Positions 43,243 through 54,248 of a stretch of 64,000 nt of DNA are shown one piece after another; position 1 is the stretch's first letter, and each line of letters begins with the position of its first letter. The DNA is from Chondrosia reniformis. Its lineage: Eukaryota; Porifera; Demospongiae; Chondrillida; Chondrillidae. The stretch covers positions 3,968,001-4,032,000 of the forward strand of contig OX359190.1 in the NCBI GenBank assembly GCA_947172415.1, read 5' to 3'. A program made the translations under genes and the position numbers. The notes under the pieces were generated by a model, which saw nothing but the letters and a program-made list of their open reading frames with translations, was not told the DNA's origin and ran no database searches.

Positions 43243-43950
43243 ATGAACAAAAGTCATGAACTGTTTGATGGAGATTATTTTAACCTCGCTAACAGCAGCT
43301 CCTTGACTGCAAACCTCAAAGAAGACAGCTGCAGCAGATGGAAACTTGAAGAGATTCAGAAATTGCCGCAGCTATTGTCTGATACCACAATTCAGAAGCT
43401 TTTCAAGGAAATGGGTAGAAACAAAAGCATATGGGAGCGGATTGCAAGCGATACGACAAAGGAAGGACATCAGAAAACTTGGGAACAAGGCAAGAATAGG
43501 ATCAAGAACCTCACTAGTGCTTACAGGAAAGTAAAGGAGCACAATAGGATCAGTGGAAAAGCAAAAAAGACCTGTCCCTATTACGAGAGCTATGATATCA
43601 GGTGATAAGCCTAGTGTGCAACCTGTTGTGTTATATATCCAGCTCACTCTCTGCCAGTACTGACCATCATGAAGACGTGATTCCTGCTCCCTCAAAGTCA
43701 ACTGCCACTACCAGTAGTGATGTGAAGAGCCCAAAAAATAGAAGCCAAAGCTGAAAAAGAGAAGCCTTAAAAACAGAGTAGAAGGAACCATCAACTTCAT
43801 TGATGATTTAAAGGAAATGGACAAGATACCTCTGGAGTTCCAGGTAAAAATATGAAAGTAAGACAGAGAGGAAGATCTTGAAAGAAGGGACTGGGAAGCC
43901 AAGCAACAAGAGAAAAGAAAACATTTCTGATTGAACTAGTCAAACTGTTT
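43243..43950 (+). pseudogene. Myb/SANT-like DNA-binding protein of Harbinger element
   Basis: The open frame 43243-43605 contains SRWKLEEIQKLPQLLSD, RNKSIWERIASDTTKEGH, QGKNRIKNLTSAYRKVKEHN and SGKAKKTCPYYES, the trihelix-like Myb/SANT pattern that accompanies PIF/Harbinger transposases. After Y-D-I-R the frame breaks; shifted by one base it continues GDKPSVQPVV, then ASTDHHEDVIPAPSKS and, after more breaks, a charged coiled-coil tail (DLERRDWEAKQQEKRK) to about 43950. It probably bound the element ends or brought the transposase to the nucleus. Confidence 0.75.
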
Positions 43951-44099
43951 AACAAATAAGATTATTATGAATTCCAAAATCATTTAAATAATTTAACAGT
44001 TTACTATACCATATATATTATATGTATATGGTGACACAAAGAGTAAATTCAGTTAACGAGTTGGCTACATCTCTGATTGAACTGCTGATATATAGTTAA

Positions 44100-44956
44100 C
44101 CAAGGCCAGTCTTATGTTCTTTGAAGAATCTGTAGTATAGTGAGATGTAACAGGGTCTGAAAGACTTGTACTGTGGATGTCACATGATCAGTTACAGTCC
44201 AATCTCTTATCATGTGATCATCATGAATGATGCAAACATTTTGCAAGGTACAATCATTCCTTTTCAACAAACAGCACCACCTCCCCTTGAATGCCCTGTA
44301 TACAAACATTGATGGACTGCTTAAATGATAGTTAAATGATCAGAAGATACATTTCCTGGTAATGGTTTTATTAGCCAGGCCATCAAAGGATATGCTGCAT
44401 CGCCATAGAAATACGGGAATTTTAACTCCATTAATAATCTGTACCATATTATTAGGAAATATGCTTTTACCTTTAGTAAAGATGGGACTGTTTGCAGTCA
44501 TAAAACTGCACATGATATTACGTTTGACGTTCACACTGGATGAACAACAACACAAGTAGTTGATCGGCCTACACCAAACAGCTGTGAAATAGTCCTAAAA
44601 TCGCACTGTCCTCAAAGTCGCCGCAGAGTTATTGCTATCCACTTTTGGACAGAAGTGGCAGATGTGTAATTTGTGTCCTCCTTCTCGATAACACCTCTGA
44701 GTTCCTTGCATAATAGATAAAAAGTTTACCTAGACATTCTAAAGTTTTCCTTAAACTGTTCAGTCCTCACTGTGCTGGCATACTCATCCCACCACGTTGT
44801 GCTCCTTGGCCGGAACCAAATGGAACGTGAAGGAGTGCATACAGTGCTGAGAGAAGAGTACTGTGAGTAAGGAAATAATTTTTCTTCTTTAATGGTAGAG
44901 ACCATTTGCAGCGTTGTGTGCTCGCTTTCTCTTCTGGCAGCATTTTTTGTACACAC
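44100..44956 (-). pseudogene. PIF/Harbinger DDE transposase, disrupted
   Basis: Read on the minus strand. The N-terminal part is WWDEYASTVRTEQFKENFRM. Then KELRGVIEKEDTNYTSA, QKWIAITLRRL (stop), FRTISQLFGVGRSTTCVVV. Next NGVKIPVFL followed after a frame shift by G-D-A-A-Y-P-L-M-A-W-L-I-K-P (second catalytic Asp). Last, FKGRWCCLLKRNDCTLQNV, the end of the domain, in which the catalytic Glu region (usually E-x-A-F-G) reads VYRAFKGRW. Several stops and shifts: a dead copy. Confidence 0.8.
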
Positions 44957-45214
44957 GGCGGTTTCTACAGGAGTAATCTTCTTAGGGAAATTGCAAAAGA
45001 AACGTTAGAAACAAGTTATGAGTCACTTTCGTTAAACGTTACTATCGAGTTCAGAACTAATCCAGAATCGATTCATCACCCTAAGTGGATTGGTTCTGGA
45101 TTAGTTTGAATCCTAAACCAATCGTCTTTGAGGTCACTGTGAATGCTCTTACCCGTAGGCAGTTTATTTTAAGCCAGAAACGATCCATATATCAGTCCAG
45201 TGTGAACGCGCCCT

Positions 45215-45690
45215 TAGTTATCTTCCAGCTATTGGAATGAATTTGTATAATATGATCTGAAGCATAGAGCTAAGCACAGAGGTACGGAATCTTCAAAAAT
45301 CAATGACAGCAGCCAATTATCGTTTTCAGTATCACTTAGCTCCAATCAGCATCTGCTGACTGTATTATGTCTCTGTCACTGTTAAGCGTTTGCTCATTGT
45401 CTGTAAATGTATGAATTAAATGAATTTCGTTTAATCTTATGGATTTTCAGATATCTTATATACTGTAGTATTGAATTGCTTTATATACATGAAGATTTGC
45501 TCATCTGGACAACTTTTAGTGAAATGTTTACTTCATTTGGAGAAGCATTGATAACTAACGTAGAGTTGGTATTCAGCAGAAAAATGCTCACAACTTAGAA
45601 CTATTTCTCAAACTAGGGCAAAATATGGCAAACTAAGTTCACGTCACAAATGTGCCTTACAGTTGTTAGGGAGGTTTCGAAAAGTATAAC
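45215..45690. other. No recognised gene
   Basis: AT-rich flank between the Harbinger element and a Helitron relic. A 63-residue frame at 45407-45598 has no support. Confidence 0.45.
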
Positions 45691-45698
45691 ACGATCAT

Positions 45699-48085
45699 TA
45701 AAGGTTAAAGCAAAGTACTTTGCTAAATCTGAAGCTATGAAGGCTGCAGCTAAAGCACGTTACTCTGTCGATCCAAAGAGCTGCAGATAGAACAAATGCA
45801 ACCCAGGTGAGGGAAAACAACCTCAAGGGCAAATTTAGTTAAAAGGCAATGGATGAAAATTACTGCATCAAAACCACATTTTGAGTTGAAAAGGGAGCCT
45901 GTGAACATTTATTGTAGATGTAAACATATATGCTCTGAATGAACCAAAGGCCTATGCTAGGTAGTGGTAGGTAGCAGATTTGCATAAAAAGCTATTTTCA
46001 AAGCCTTCCTTGAGACTGCTATTAAGTAAAGGCTTTAAGCAAAGTTATAAAAACATTATAAGGAAATTGTCAAATGGATTCTTTAAAAAACAGCATACAG
46101 AATCGCTGCACAAAGGCTTCTTGACAGGGTATTCAAGAAGTGCAGAGACCGAGTGGGACAGCTGCTTAAATTGGGTGAACTGTCATAATGGAATTTTGGA
46201 GAAAGGTGGCACATTGTTTCATCAGAGCCATTCTTTTATGATATGACTTACATGCCAGTCAAGCAAAATAATGCCATACCACTGGATGTGCATGGACAAT
46301 GCTGCACTGCTTTTTTGGAATCTTATTTAATGGGGAAGCCTTTAGCCAAGAGGCTACTGTTCCAGGCACCCACAATAGTACGAACAACATAAACACAACA
46401 TACAGTAAATCAGTCAACAATAATCATTTTGTTCAGCGGGCAATGTTTGTTGTCAAGGGGGTGCTGTCACTGAAAAACTGCAGCCATTGACTGGGCTCGA
46501 ACTTGGGACATCCCATAATAGCTTGGTCTCGAATTTTCTGCCTTAGCTCCTGACCACCAGTACCCCCAATGCTGAAAAACAACTGTGACAGAGACAAGAA
46601 TACAATGTGTCCCAAAAAGTTGAAGTGCACAGACGAGTGCAAGCTGCCCACAAATGAAGAGCTTAGTGCCACTGTTCACCATGCAGAAGCTTAGAAATGG
46701 ATTTGAGTCCATAGACAAGGGATGTCAGCATGGACACTATATAGGTCAATGCTTTGTAGCTAAATTGTCAATAAAGTGGATGAGCAAGAGCAGTTCCATG
46801 AGCTACTAGGCCATCCATTTCCCTGTGCCATTAAAATGTGCAGTAGTCTGCTTAAAACCCCCAGCACTGCCTCCACTCACTACCCATGGCTGCAAAGGTT
46901 TCTAGTCTTACTATATTCTGCAAGAAACTACCATCGCAAAATTTATACCATTAATGTGGCACTCCAATTAGTAGATTTTATTCTGACATCATTCACTGTG
47001 AGGTGCTATGCCAGAGTGAGGGTGAATCATGTCAGAGAACTTAGCAGCAGGTCTTACTAGTCTGGAACCCTTGCTTCAAGTAAAACATGCCATTCTAATT
47101 ACTAAACTTTGGTTGGTTGGTGATGACCCAGAGTATGCATGTTGCTGTTGTAAGCATTTGGACCAGCAAAGGAATGTCACAAGCTTGTAAAAGAGCACCT
47201 AAACGTTTGTGACAAAGATCTGGCTGCAATTGAAGAAGCATATACTTGAGCAGAATAGTGAAACTGAAATTGATTCTCTTGGATTTCCTCAGAAAGTCAG
47301 TGACACTGCCTCTTTGAACAGTATGGATGATTGTCTCAAGTAAAAAAGATGTACGACCTTGGGAAGAACAGGAGGCGAGAGTGAATGATTACAACCCTCT
47401 GTTCCTATGGCTGTGGAAAGCAAACATGGACATACAGTTTATTACCCAGTCCTAACTAGCCCTTTGTCACTGAGTGACAGGATATGTGACAAAGCCAAAA
47501 GAAGTAACATGCAGGATCTGTGGCAGGAAATTGGCTCCAACAAGAGTGTGTACAGTCAACTCAGGAGCTTTTGCAGTTGAAGTTTACATTCTCAAGAGTA
47601 TGGACTCTATGAAGCAAGTGACCTGTTGGTTGGCTATCACTTGTGTGAAACGTCTGACTTAATTCAGTGGATTGACGCCACTTTTCCACAATAAAGGAAG
47701 GCCAGACTGAAGGATCACAGTAAACTGCAAGAGCTTGGAAATGAAGATCCAAATTCAACTGAAATCTTTGAAGAGATGGTCATTGACAAAAAGGCCAGCA
47801 GAAATGGAGGAGGATATTGAACACAAGTTAAAAGAAGCTGGCTATTGGGGAGTACCACAAGACTCATTGAAGACCATGAGAAACACACTTCAGGATGTAA
47901 AACTTTTCACAAATGAAGTAGAATCCATGCTATCTAGTCTCAACCCAGCCTATCTTCATTTGCGTCTGGAAGAAGTGTTTCGGACTGACAATTGGTTTGA
48001 GTCAATCAATATTCTCTTTGTGGATGATCTTCTGTAGCTGCCTCCAGTCAATGGTGCACCTGTATTTGATAAACTAACTTAGTGT
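45699..48085 (+). pseudogene. Second Helitron relic (K/R repeat, Cys region, Rep, Pif1)
   Basis: Pieces in Helitron order, on the plus strand. 45699-45791 is VKAKYFAKSEAMKAAAKARY, the K/R-A-A-K-A-R-Y module also seen in the gene at 1-1177. 46776-47060 is EQFHELLGHPFPCAIKM, YPWLQRFLVLLYSARNY. 47063-47170 is SLEPLLQVKHAILITKL, DDPEYACCCCKHL. 47395-47510 is YNPLFLWLWKANMDIQF and a tyrosine motif region V-T-G-Y-V-T-K (Y-x3-Y-x2-K with the first Tyr lost to TGA). 47735-48085 is NPAYLHLRLEEVF, NILFVDDLL, LPPVNGAPVF, the Pif1 motif usually G-D-L-L-Q-L-P-P-V. Many stops: a dead copy. Confidence 0.75.
46480..46620 (-). repeat. Possible tRNA-derived SINE
   Basis: The minus strand holds GTTCGAGCCC (46493-46502), a good RNA polymerase III B box, about 50 bases after GGTGGTCAGGAGCTAAGG, a plausible A-box region. 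It interrupts the Helitron relic. Only one copy is seen in the window, so the call is tentative. Confidence 0.35.
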
Positions 48086-48089
48086 GCAC

Positions 48090-49045
48090 AAATTTTTGTA
48101 TCTAGCATAACAGGTTAATAAATTCCATGTGTTAGTATAGGACCTATTACCCTCTAGACAATGACTGAATCTATTATGTAATAGTGTGGTTAAGAAAAGT
48201 CTGTGAGGTTTATACTAAAATAAAGGGTGGGTGATAATTAGTGTCGATGGGTGATAATTGTTTTTAAACAGCTTACTTACTGATTCTAGCACTCACTAAT
48301 AGAAGCAAGTATTGGGGTGAAGCAACCAATATTGAGTAACACTTCACTGAATAAGAGTAACAAGATTAGAAGTGGTGAGTGCTTATTCAGAAGCGCTACA
48401 ATATCAAAGATAAAAAATGGGCAATAATTGGTTGCTTGCGCTAAATCGAACAAAGTTCGAAGTGTCCCCCGGAGGTTCCAGTTAATGAGATTCCACTGTA
48501 AATTGTTACAGTGCATGGTTAGGGTGCAAACACAACTATAGATTATATGTATATATGTAATTTGATGCAATTCAGTTAGTTGTGCTAAGACATTTTGCAG
48601 TTTTTAAAGGCTATACCACATATTATACATACATATGTATCTGTACATATTTTTTGTTTTAAATAGTACAGCTACAGCCAATTTGTGTTACATGACAAAG
48701 CTGTCTTGACAAAGCTGTCTTGAAAGAGCCTTCAGCAGTTGATTCTAAAACTAATGATTGCAATTGTCCTAAAATGTTTACTTCACCTAGTGAAAGCAAA
48801 TATTGTGTAGTCTGATAAAACTATAAACACGTTTGTTTGACAATGCATCTTCGCCCTGAGATTGAAATATAACTGTATTGACCTCCCATGGAGGTACAAA
48901 GTAAAAGGCAAAATAGCATGACCTATAATCAATTGATGCTACACCACCACGCATGCTGCCCACCTGATAACAATGGGTGGGGTCAAGAGAGTTCATCAAC
49001 AACATGTACCTTTTTGATACACTCTGCCCCTATATGTCAAAGTAT
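48090..49045. repeat. AT-rich stretch with a dispersed repeat piece
   Basis: 48640-48745 (TTTTTTGTTTTAAATAGTACAGCTACAGCCAATTTGTGTTAC..., CTGTCTTGAAAGAGCC) matches 51645-51715. There is a local 17-bp doubling of CAAAGCTGTCTTGA. No gene is seen. Confidence 0.5.
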
Positions 49046-49049
49046 ATAT

Positions 49050-49190
49050 AAAGAACAATAAAAATTTTCTACAAAAATAGTGGAAGATGTAGGGATGGCA
49101 CAAAAAGGACAGAAACAAGAAAGAGATGTTACACAGTGAAGCATTAGCTATGCATGAATCATACAACACCCTTGCTTGTAGGATTCACAC
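49050..49190 (+). mobile_element. Palindrome C copy
   Basis: AAGAACAATAAAAATTTTCTACAAAAATAGTG, GGCACAAAAAGGACAGAAAC, GATGTTACACAGTGAAGCATTAGC, then CATACAACACCCTTGCTTGTAGGATTC. One arm and the central part are present. Confidence 0.7.
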
Positions 49191-49588
49191 AATCAAGAAA
49201 CTGGTCTGACCGTTTACAAGCATTTCCTTGCAAACATCATTGTCAACTGCCCTCTTAAGTTGATCCTCCTATATTATGCTATAGGGCCATACAGATATAT
49301 AATTTGTGAAATCTTTTTCTACATATTGGATAATCTAGATATTGACAACCTTAGTCCAATTTAGACATTTCTTAAATTTTACCCTTTCATAAACTCGGAC
49401 ACGTGATGTACTGTATATTTTGTACTAATAATATAGGGCATGTGTGGTTGTGATAGTAAGAGTATAAATAGTCAATAAATGGCTATATAGTGACAAAAGA
49501 TGGGTGATTCCATTAATATTGCTAACAGTATTGCTTAAAGTTTGCTTACTCGGAGCACCACGATATATACGTATCACACTATATATAT

Positions 49589-49938
49589 GTTACAACCCGT
49601 TTCGTACCTTATGACCGGTTTCGAAATGGGTGGGACGGTTTTGAAACCGGTCGACCTGCTATGAAGCCGGGCGACCACACCATCAAACGAACCATCAGAC
49701 CATTTACCACGTGCAGGTGTCACTATCTATATATAGACGTTTTAGTCGCCACTTTGCAGTCAATGCAAGCAAACACAAAGCTAATAGGTGCAACTTATAA
49801 TTTATACTTAACCTTGATCAGCGGGGAAATTAAGAATTGAGGGCACAAAATCGTCGGGGAAATTTCCACTAGACAGCAAGAGTTGTGAAACGGGTTGACC
49901 GGCTTCGAAATGGGTTAGGCTGGGAAACAGGTTGTAAC
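49589..49938. mobile_element. 350-bp inverted-repeat element
   Basis: The ends TGTTACAACCCGTTTCG and CGAAATGGG..GAAACAGGTTGTAACA are flanked by TA. Internal copies of GACCGGTTTCGAAATGGG and GGTTGACCGGCTTCGAAATGGG near both ends extend the inverted repeat to about 40 bp. No coding. Confidence 0.75.
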
Positions 49939-50089
49939 ATACGTATTAAGCCTGAGCAAGCCCCACCCTAGTGAGGTGAACTGTGAGCTTTTACCTATCT
50001 GACGTGAATCATGTGTATTTCCGCCGACCATTCTGCAGTCAAACACATTCCATATTTAGCAATTGGAATGTTAACATTGCTGTTCTTGA

Positions 50090-50470
50090 TCAGAGTACGG
50101 TAGTACTCTTATGCAGGCATAGAAAAATGTGTAGGGATAGTACTGGTTGCTTCGTTTCCCCACAGCATTGTATCGGAGCGAATCCCGAAATAGGCTGAAA
50201 ACCTCCGAAACAAGTTAAATAATAGAACAGCCACGCTATAAACTGGCCTCGACCGTGTTCCGCTGGCAAATAAACGAGCTTCGAAATCTCCCATTTTCGT
50301 TTTCTTTTTCGTGATGATCATCATCCGCTGTAACTAAAAAAGGAAATAAGTTCGGGCTAAGAAACTACTATAAAATTTCCGCGCTGTAGGAGCGAGAGCG
50401 ATAACGTTTTTGTTGAGTACGACGGTTTTCGTGGTTCTAGAGTCAAGGCTTCTTTCCTGATCAATAAATT
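50090..50470 (-). mobile_element. Family A element copy, truncated
   Basis: CAGAGTACGGTAGTACTC start, acidic-frame block on the minus strand (ADDDHHEKENENG), GGAGCGAGAGCGATAACG, GACGGTTTTCGTGG. The CRE-like site and C palindrome are missing. Confidence 0.65.
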
Positions 50471-53400
50471 TACTAACACGAACGTATTATTAGCACAAGG
50501 AGGTGTAAGGAATGTTAATTAGCACTTCAACTATGCACTCGCATAGTACAAGACGCATGCCTACGTATGCGCTCTTCGAATATTCGGTATTATGTATATA
50601 CGTATAAACACCAAGAATAAATACAAATGGGAATGTAGCGATACCACATTTCTTTGCCGGATATCTCGCCTACACGAGTCCTTGAAAAGACCAGTTTGAT
50701 CTTCATTCCAAGGCTTCCATGCACGATGGCGTAAAGGTTCAGTTAACATATTCTGCAAGGAGCTTCTGAAAAGAGTGACCTTTCAGCCACGAAGAAGAGA
50801 TGAATTTGCTCTCTATTTCAGCAGCTGTCACTGTTGCAATGCAAGGCTATATATCGGCTGTCGGTATTGAACTGCAAACGCACATTCAAGAAACGAAACC
50901 ACGCACTTGGAAACGAATGTATATATACGACAATCCTTATTGCCCATTTGGAGAGCATACTCATGACGCTTATAATAGTATAAGTCTACTCTATTGAACG
51001 TCACTGAAAGCTGTTTAATATGTAAATTATTTAAATACGTTCTATAGGAAACTAGTTTGGCTGTAAGAATCTGTCTTCTAGGCAGTGAAATGAATGTAGC
51101 TACACTTTTAATGTAAAAGAAGTATGCCTATATAATATGATCATGTTTAATCTATATAGACTTACATTGCTTACCACAAAACCTTAATGACCCTGTCTAT
51201 CTCTCATAAATCAATCTATTTGCTCTATGTATACACTATCCTTTTACTACCTAATAAGTTGAAGTCAATGTTCAAGACCTGATTGGTGTTACAGGCCTCA
51301 AACTCATAGGTGCTCCAGTAAGTTATTTCCCATCACTTTTATATGTTATCCCAAACTATACAATATACATAAAATTGAAATGTTCAGATTTGATGTATGG
51401 TGCAGGATCATAGAAATTGAAATTGTTTCGAGAGTTATTTAAAAACTTCAAAGTGTCCCAAATAATATTCGGTCAAAAGTCATAGCCAGCAAAGTGTGAA
51501 TGTAACTTTGCATGCAAAGTTAATTAAAATCTAGTCTTAGAAATTTCAGAGGAATTGAATTAAGGCTCAAAGACTGTGATATGCCCTCTGATTTTACATG
51601 GTGTCCGAAAGTCGATACCAGCACCCTACATGCATATTTTGTTTTAAATACAGCTTCAACCAAGTTGTGTTACGTGGTTAAACTGTCTTGAAAGAGCTAT
51701 TAGCAGTTGATTATAATTACAGTATTTCACACTTTGGTTATTCCCTTATTAGCTGATAAGGAAAACCACAAGCTTTGCAAGCATGTATAAATGGACTTAT
51801 AGGCTGTCTTTATGTGGCTGGTTCACATTAATGGACATCAGTTCCTCCCAATGTAGCTCACTGCAGTATCTCAGCAGACATGAACATCATTGTAATGTTA
51901 TACCTTTCATATAAATTTCAAAATATTAATGCGTTTAATCATTAAGACAATATCATTTTATAACTACTTATAGGATAACTGTGAAAAGTGATTATTAAAT
52001 ACATATTTTAGGTGCGAAAAAGTGAAGTAAATGTACATTTGGTGCTATAACTCTGTCAAATATAAAGATATGAAGCTAACACTAGGTGTCAGCATTCATA
52101 GACAGTATGTGACATTTCCAGAGTTTGGAAATTTTTATAAATTTAATTTACATTTTCCCTATTTCTCACCATACACTAAATATATTTTAAGTGTGTTGTA
52201 AACAAATGTACTGACACTTAATCTTAATTGTCTATGATGTCTACCTCTTCTAATGCTGATTGATATATATATGCAGTATCAATTTTGCGGACTACATAAC
52301 CCAAACCTAATCCTACAATTTCTATGGTTAATGCTGCAACTAGTCACTTAATCGCTTCCTAAGACTGTTCAACCTAAACATTTATAAAGAAGAATGGTTA
52401 CTTAAAACAGTTTGTATACATTTCTGCCATTTTCTTTTCTATTGATTTACTAATTTTTGTATTGTATGATGGTTGGTTATTAGAAAACAAACTATAATGA
52501 TACTATCAAATATCGTCACAATTGCCTAAGCCACTACCAGGATAGTAAAAAGTATTATCTCTATTTCAGCATTTCATACAGGAAATACAATGGTGTATAG
52601 AAGGATATGGTTCAGTTGAAGTGAACATTATCTATGTCATCCTCACAGGAATTTCACATGTTGGTATAAAACCTCACTGAAATTCTATCTGCCCCATAAT
52701 ACAGTAAGAGAAGACAAAACTAGCACTGGAGTGCTGGAATCCACTGAAATAGCCACAATTACTGGGGAAAGAGAGCCATTACAGACAAGAGTTAAAAAAA
52801 TAGAAGGTCAGGGATAGAAAGGTCTGGGGGAGGGAGGTCAGGAAGGGATAGATTTGAGAGAGGAAGGCAAAGTAGAGGATCTGGGGAAGAAGGCCAAGGA
52901 GAGGAAGTCTGGGCAAGGAAGACCAAGGAGAGAAAAATCAGAGGAAGGCCAGCTGGATGAAGGTCAAGAGGAGGAAGTGACGTATGATTTCATTAAATAT
53001 TTTGCAGTTACAGTTCTCTATATATATAGGTTTTATGCTATAGCATGATTGTGTGTATATACCATGTAGTACTATAGATCACCCATGCAGGTGTATGAGG
53101 TGCATTCCAGGTGTTCTGGAATTTACTTAAAAGTATTTTTTGCGTTTGTTTGCTACTCATACTAATAATTTTTTTAACTTAGTCAACGTTGTGACATATA
53201 TGTATACTGTATTTGTTAATGGAATAAGGATTTCGTATAAATGCGTTGAACTTATCTTTTGAAGGATCAGCATCTTCCAACTTTTAGAGAGTATAAAGAT
53301 GCAATTTTGTTTCTCTTCTAGGTTATCAGGTGTTTTGACCCTGAAGGTCTTCTTTAGTCAGAGATACTGAATTTGTTGTTGTTTTTTCATCTTCAATGCA

Positions 53401-53600
53401 GCTAGCTATATATGACTGGTTGTCTTGAATTTGATGGAGACCAGTTCCTTCTCTTTAAAGACCAGTCTACCTCTACTGGAGGACCTGAAGTTGTTAGGCG
53501 GTAAACACCATCTGACAACTCGGGAGACGTGAGGGAGGCAGTTGTAAGCAGACCAATACTTGACTTACCTCATTGAAAACCTCACCATTGGCAAAATAGT
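50471..53600. other. AT-rich intergenic stretch, no recognised gene
   Basis: A minus-strand frame at 50600-50758 (TEPLRHRAWKPWNEDQTGLF) is a possible exon but unsupported. 51645-51715 is a repeat piece shared with 48.6 kb. 52795-52985 is a purine-rich tract. 53325-53385 contains GTTTTGACCCTGAAGGTCTTCTTTAG, a phrase with relatives near 59240 and 60870. Confidence 0.45.
52795..52985 (+). repeat. Purine-rich tract with AGGAAG repeats
   Basis: About 190 bases almost wholly A/G on this strand, with loose repeats of GGAAGGCCAAGGAGAGGAAG. The open frame through it (Lys/Glu/Gly-rich) is a result of composition. It could adopt triplex or other non-B structure. Confidence 0.6.
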
Positions 53601-54071
53601 TTATGAACTGCTGCAGGGAGTGGGTTAAAGGCCACTAAGGTGTATGATGAAATCAAAGCTGCAAAGAGGAGCGAAGAATCCAATGAAATCTTTCTCCGTC
53701 ACCTCTCGAGTTCTGGTACAGAGGAGACATAGAGCTAGGCTATATCTCTTCATTAAACTGTACACAAACGTACATTGGCCTATATAATGTGGCCCTTTTA
53801 TAAACAGTGATGTATACGAACACAAACACAAAACCAATATAGCTACATAATAAATCACATCTAAAAAGCCCATGTCTATATACTTCTCTCTACAATAAAT
53901 AGGCATTATACATAAAGCAAATAATCTAAATTCTCAAAATGATAACTGGATATGTAACATGCACAAAGAGTGTATAAGGCAATTAATAAATTTGTCAAAA
54001 AAGTAACTCATTTAATATGATCTTGAGACTTAGAGAATACTATAAATGTTTTCTTTGTTCTTCTGTTTAAT

Positions 54072-54248
54072 TTAATCAGTATCTTCATCAAATAGTTTAA
54101 CACGTTTTCCAGATCCAGGGGCAGCTGAATCAGCACGTGCAGAACTTCGCCTTTTTCCTAGAACTGAAACTTTGGCGGGAGAGGTAACTCCATTATGTTC
54201 ACAGTTGATCACAATATACACTGGATGGTGATCACTGACTTTATCCAT
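54072..54248 (-). CDS. DNase I-like gene, last exon (SDHHP and basic tail)
   Basis: Acceptor ATTGTGCAG. It starts MDKVSDHHPVYIVIN and continues to a 40-residue polar tail with KRR and KRVK clusters, stop TAA at 54072-54074. Confidence 0.85.
   Translation of the reverse strand: MDKVSDHHPVYIVINCEHNGVTSPAKVSVLGKRRSSARADSAAPGSGKRVKLFDEDTD

Larger units (their letters stand above)
40807..45213. mobile_element. PIF/Harbinger DNA transposon carrying a nested element
   Basis: The ends GGGCGTGTTCACAC and the complement of GTGTGAACGCGCCC are flanked by TTA at 40804-40806 and 45214-45216, the target duplication of this superfamily. It contains the two expected genes, a Myb/SANT-like protein (43243 onward, +) and a DDE transposase (about 44100-44956, -), both broken. 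A 2.2-kb pogo-like element is nested at 40891-43119. Total 4407 bp. Confidence 0.85.

Noticed and set aside
52854-53048. Lys/Glu/Gly-rich 64-residue frame
   Set aside because: Low-complexity purine tract; composition alone keeps it open.
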